A DNA stretch of 64,000 bases, from contig NC_003155.5 in the NCBI RefSeq assembly GCF_000009765.2, forward strand, positions 1,674,001-1,738,000. Reading direction: 5' to 3'. Source of the stretch: Streptomyces avermitilis MA-4680 = NBRC 14893. GTDB taxonomy: Bacteria; Actinomycetota; Actinomycetes; Streptomycetales; Streptomycetaceae. The position numbers were made by a program, and so were the translations under genes. Under the pieces are notes generated by a model. The model was not told the DNA's origin, searched no databases, and was given only the letters and a program-made list of their open reading frames with translations. Position 1 is the stretch's first letter; the number at the start of each line of letters is the position of its first letter. This document shows positions 61,092-64,000 of the stretch, piece after piece.

Positions 61092-64000
61092 GTGTCTCAT
61101 CCGTCTGCGCGCAGGCGCGTCTTCGCGCCGCTGCGAAGAAGTTTCACGGCCGCCTTCTCGGTGGCCGCAGTGGCAGCCCTGCTGACTGCCGTGCCGGCCC
61201 AGGCGGCTCCCCCACCGCCGGACATCGATGTCTATGTCTCTCCAGCCGGCCGGGACGTGGGCTCAGGTAGCGCCGCACACCCTTTCAGGACGCTCGAGCA
61301 CGCGCGGGACCACGTGCGCGACGTCAGGCGGAACGCCAAAGGCGACATCCATGTCCGGCTCATGTCCGGTACCTACCGGCTCAGCCGTACGTTCGCCCTG
61401 ACCGCCCGGGACTCCGGCCGCGACGGACACAAGATCGTCTACGAGGCCGCCCCCGGCGCACATCCGGTGATCAGCGGAGGCGAGCGAATAACCGGCTGGG
61501 TTCCGGCCGGCGGAGCAGGACGGGTCTACAAGGCCAAGGTGGGCGACATCGACACCCGCCAGCTGTATGTGGACGGCGAGCTGGAGACCCGGGCGCGCAG
61601 CGCCAAGAACCCCTCCGGCTTCAGCAAGACGTCCACCGGCTACACCTTCACCGACACCGGCCTCAACGCCTACAAGCGTCCCTCGGACCTGGAGGTCGTC
61701 AGCTCCTGGGGCTGGAAGCTGATGCGCTGCCCCGCGCAGTCGATCGCCGACAACAAGATGACGATGCAGCAGCCGTGTTGGCACAACGCGCATCTCCAGC
61801 GGGGCCAGGAGATCCAGAACCCGACCTGGCTGGAGAACGCCCGCGAACTGCTGGACACGCCCGGTGAGTGGTACCTGGACAAGGGCGAGGGCGAGATCTA
61901 CTACATGCCCAAGGCCGGCCAGGACCTGTCCACCGCGACCGTCACCGTGCCGCGCGTGCAGGACCTGGTGGACCTCGACGGCACCAGGACCGACCCGGTC
62001 AGCAACGTGTCCTTCCGAGGCGTCACCTTCTCCTACTCCACCTGGCTCGCGCCCAGTTCCTTTGAGGGCCTCATCGAGGGCCAGGCCGGCTTCCGGATGG
62101 TCGGCCACGACCCCGACTTCGACGCGACCCGCCTGAAGTGGCAGAAGACGCCCGGCGCCGTCAATGTCAGCTACGGCCACGGCATCGGCTTCGAGGGCAA
62201 CACCTTCACCCATCTCGGCGCGGTCGGGCTCAACCTGAACACCGGTACCCAGGGCTCCGACATCACGGGCAACGTCTTCCGCCAGATCGCCGCCACCGGC
62301 ATCCAGATCGGCGGGGTCGCGGTGATCGACGCTCATCCCGACGACTCCCGGGACATCACCAAGGACACCAGGGTCGACAACAACGTGGTCACCAAGGTCG
62401 CCGACCAGTACAACGGCTCCATCGGCATCCTGGCCGGCTACACCGACCACACCGTGATCACCCACAACAAGGTCTACGACCTGCCCTACACCGGCATCTC
62501 CGTCGGCTGGGGCTGGGGCCTCACCGACAAGGGCGGCAACAGCAACTACTCCCCGGGGAATCTGGGCGTGCCGATCTGGGACACCCCCACGACCAGCCGC
62601 GACACCGAGGTCACGGACAACGAGATCTACGACATCATGAAGTCGCAGGCCGACGGCGGTGCCGTCTACACACTCAGCACCGACCCCGGCGGCGTGGTGT
62701 CCGGCAACTACATCCACGGCATACCGTCGCCCGCCTACGGCGCGATCTACCACGACGAAGGCAGCCGGTACTGGACGAACACCGGCAACGCTCTGTGCGA
62801 CGTCGCATACCAGTGGCTGTTCCTCAACCACGGCATGGACATCGACGCCACAGGCAACTTCACCACCCAGCCCGCCTACTCCGCCCAGGCCAACAGCACG
62901 GGCAGCACCATCAGCGGCAACACCACTGTGGGTTCCTGCGGCCAACTGCCGGCCTCCGTGGTCAACAACGCGGGCCTCCAGCCGAGTTACCGCCACCTCG
63001 ACCCGGGCCCCGACGTCGCCGACCACCAGGCGCCGAGCAGGCCCGGCACTCCGAGCGCGGTCACCGATTTCCCGACGGTGGCAGACCTCACCTGGGCCGC
63101 ATCCACCGACGACACCTCGGTCACGGGCTACTCCGTCCACCAGGACGGCAAGCTGATCAGCGCCACCGGGAAGACCTCGGTGCGCCTTCCGGGCCTGACC
63201 GCCGGGAAGACGTACGCCTTCCAGATCACCGCCCGTGACGCCGCCGGCAACGAGTCAGGTCCCGGCCCGACACTGCACGTCACCATGCCCTCAGGCACGG
63301 ACCTCGCCCTCAAGAAGTCCCTCACCGCCTCGTCGTACTCGGAGAACAACACCCCGGAAAAGGCGGTGGACGGAGACCTGTCCACGCGCTGGGCCCAGGG
63401 CCTGGGCCTGCCCGATCCGTCCTGGATCCAGGTCGATCTCGGTGCGCCGTACGACGTGAACGGCGCGATCACGACCTTCGAGAAGGCCAGCGGGTACAAG
63501 TACCGCATCGAGGTGTCACCCGACGAGGTCCACTGGAAGACACTCGCGGACCACACCGCCGCGAACACCACGGCGGCGACCGACTACGCCCACACGGACG
63601 ATCCGGTCACGGGCCGTTTCGTGCGGCTGACCGTCACCGGATCCAGCTGGAACGGCGGCAGCATCTACGACTTCCAGGTCTACGGCACTCCCAGGACCGT
63701 CACGGACCACACGGCCCCTACGGCACCCGGACAGCCCACGGTCAAGCCGCTGCTGCCCGGCCTGGTGGACGTCAGCTGGTCCGCGGCCACCGATGACACC
63801 GGCGTGACCAGTTACGTCGTCTACCGGGACGGCAAGCGGATCGGTGTCACCGACGCCACGACACTGCGGGTTTCCGGCCTGACCGCGGACACGGAGTACT
63901 CCTTCACCGTCGTGGCACGCGACAAGGCGCTGAACGCCTCCGACCCCGGCAAGGCGGCTGTCGTCACCACGCCGGCCGACCACGACCTGGCCCTGGACAA
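61092..64000 (+). CDS. Secreted beta-helix / FN3 / F5-8C carbohydrate-active protein (3' end outside window)
   Basis: The frame is open from GTG 61092 to the window end (about 969 residues). A Sec signal (RRSFTAAFSVAAVAALLTAVPAQAA) is followed by a right-handed parallel beta-helix, starting DIDVYVSPAGRDVGSGSAAHPF and with short repeats such as GISVGWGWGLTDKGGNSNYSPG. Then come an FN3 (DLTWAASTDDTSVTGYSVHQDG), an F5/8 type C/CBM32 (KAVDGDLSTRWAQGLGLPDPSWIQVDLGAPYDV) and a second FN3 (VDVSWSAATDDTGVTSYVVYRDG). The layout suits a secreted polysaccharide lyase or galactosidase-like enzyme (GH110/PL-type). The specific activity is not readable. It may supply sugars to the neighbouring fucose genes. 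Confidence 0.87.
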   Translation, partial: MSHPSARRRVFAPLRRSFTAAFSVAAVAALLTAVPAQAAPPPPDIDVYVSPAGRDVGSGSAAHPFRTLEHARDHVRDVRRNAKGDIHVRLMSGTYRLSRTFALTARDSGRDGHKIVYEAAPGAHPVISGGERITGWVPAGGAGRVYKAKVGDIDTRQLYVDGELETRARSAKNPSGFSKTSTGYTFTDTGLNAYKRPSDLEVVSSWGWKLMRCPAQSIADNKMTMQQPCWHNAHLQRGQEIQNPTWLENARELLDTPGEWYLDKGEGEIYYMPKAGQDLSTATVTVPRVQDLVDLDGTRTDPVSNVSFRGVTFSYSTWLAPSSFEGLIEGQAGFRMVGHDPDFDATRLKWQKTPGAVNVSYGHGIGFEGNTFTHLGAVGLNLNTGTQGSDITGNVFRQIAATGIQIGGVAVIDAHPDDSRDITKDTRVDNNVVTKVADQYNGSIGILAGYTDHTVITHNKVYDLPYTGISVGWGWGLTDKGGNSNYSPGNLGVPIWDTPTTSRDTEVTDNEIYDIMKSQADGGAVYTLSTDPGGVVSGNYIHGIPSPAYGAIYHDEGSRYWTNTGNALCDVAYQWLFLNHGMDIDATGNFTTQPAYSAQANSTGSTISGNTTVGSCGQLPASVVNNAGLQPSYRHLDPGPDVADHQAPSRPGTPSAVTDFPTVADLTWAASTDDTSVTGYSVHQDGKLISATGKTSVRLPGLTAGKTYAFQITARDAAGNESGPGPTLHVTMPSGTDLALKKSLTASSYSENNTPEKAVDGDLSTRWAQGLGLPDPSWIQVDLGAPYDVNGAITTFEKASGYKYRIEVSPDEVHWKTLADHTAANTTAATDYAHTDDPVTGRFVRLTVTGSSWNGGSIYDFQVYGTPRTVTDHTAPTAPGQPTVKPLLPGLVDVSWSAATDDTGVTSYVVYRDGKRIGVTDATTLRVSGLTADTEYSFTVVARDKALNASDPGKAAVVTTPADHDLALD

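Noticed and set aside
61263..63140. 625-residue reverse frame opposite the beta-helix gene
   Set aside because: Val/Gly/Ala/Asp-only composition; the forward frame has signal peptide, beta-helix, FN3 and CBM32 motifs.

Overview
The window is high-GC actinobacterial DNA, almost certainly a Streptomyces chromosome. The gene set fits this: an RsrR-type Rrf2 sensor, a SCO2400-family protein, a mycothiol-era MDMPI-fold protein, many TetR/MarR/GntR/AraC regulators, GTG and TTG starts, UUA (bldA) codons in selected genes, and dense ATGA/GTGA stop-start overlaps. It looks like an arm or accessory region. It consists of many small regulator-plus-enzyme modules, with one initiator tRNA gene and three gene remnants in the gaps.

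Layout, left to right. 0.1-6 kb: an NAD(P)-binding reductase divergent from a TetR regulator, tRNA-fMet(CAU) with a strong terminator, a seven-bladed beta-propeller lectin-like protein with a UUA codon, rsrR divergent from an NmrA-type reductase, and a membrane-anchored unknown. 6-14.4 kb: nitrobindin, a secreted M4 thermolysin-type protease, an SDR plus quinone-oxidoreductase-like pair, and a DUF485 plus sodium:solute symporter pair. 14.6-20.2 kb: a translationally coupled operon of a GlxA-type AraC regulator, an acetolactate-synthase-like ThDP enzyme, an SRPBCC protein, a KAS III-like protein and a HisC-like aminotransferase. UUA codons in the first two genes suggest a bldA-dependent natural-product pathway. 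20.4-31.1 kb: MDMPI-fold protein, MFS exporter with divergent MarR, an acyl-CoA degradation regulon (SDR, acyl-CoA dehydrogenase, TetR, thiolase) tied together by one 22-bp operator seen in three promoters, a HAD hydrolase and a catalase-fold protein. 31.2-40.5 kb: a wrecked IS701-like transposase, a SCO2400-family protein, GlcD/GntR divergent from an isochorismatase-fold hydrolase across a 43-bp palindrome, a PucR regulator, a Baeyer-Villiger-type monooxygenase, a peptidoglycan-binding membrane protein, and a decayed duplicate of part of the ThDP gene from 16.5 kb.

40.5-51.9 kb: a PAS-GAF-SpoIIE-HATPase phosphatase, an AcoR-like activator divergent from a zinc alcohol dehydrogenase, and a complete ABC importer. 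The importer has a lipoprotein, two permeases and two non-equivalent ATPases, and resembles the GlpSTPQV glycerol-type importers. 52.2-57.6 kb: a tight cassette of a dynamin-like GTPase, a second P-loop GTPase, a membrane-tailed partner and an unknown fourth protein, next to a small membrane protein. This is the best candidate for an undescribed conflict or surface-signalling system. 57.7-64 kb: an L-fucose-type oxidative pathway (aldo/keto reductase, fuconolactonase-like hydrolase, GntR regulator) and a large secreted beta-helix/FN3/F5-8C carbohydrate-active protein that runs off the window end.

Functions are inferred from motifs and context read by eye. No database search was run.
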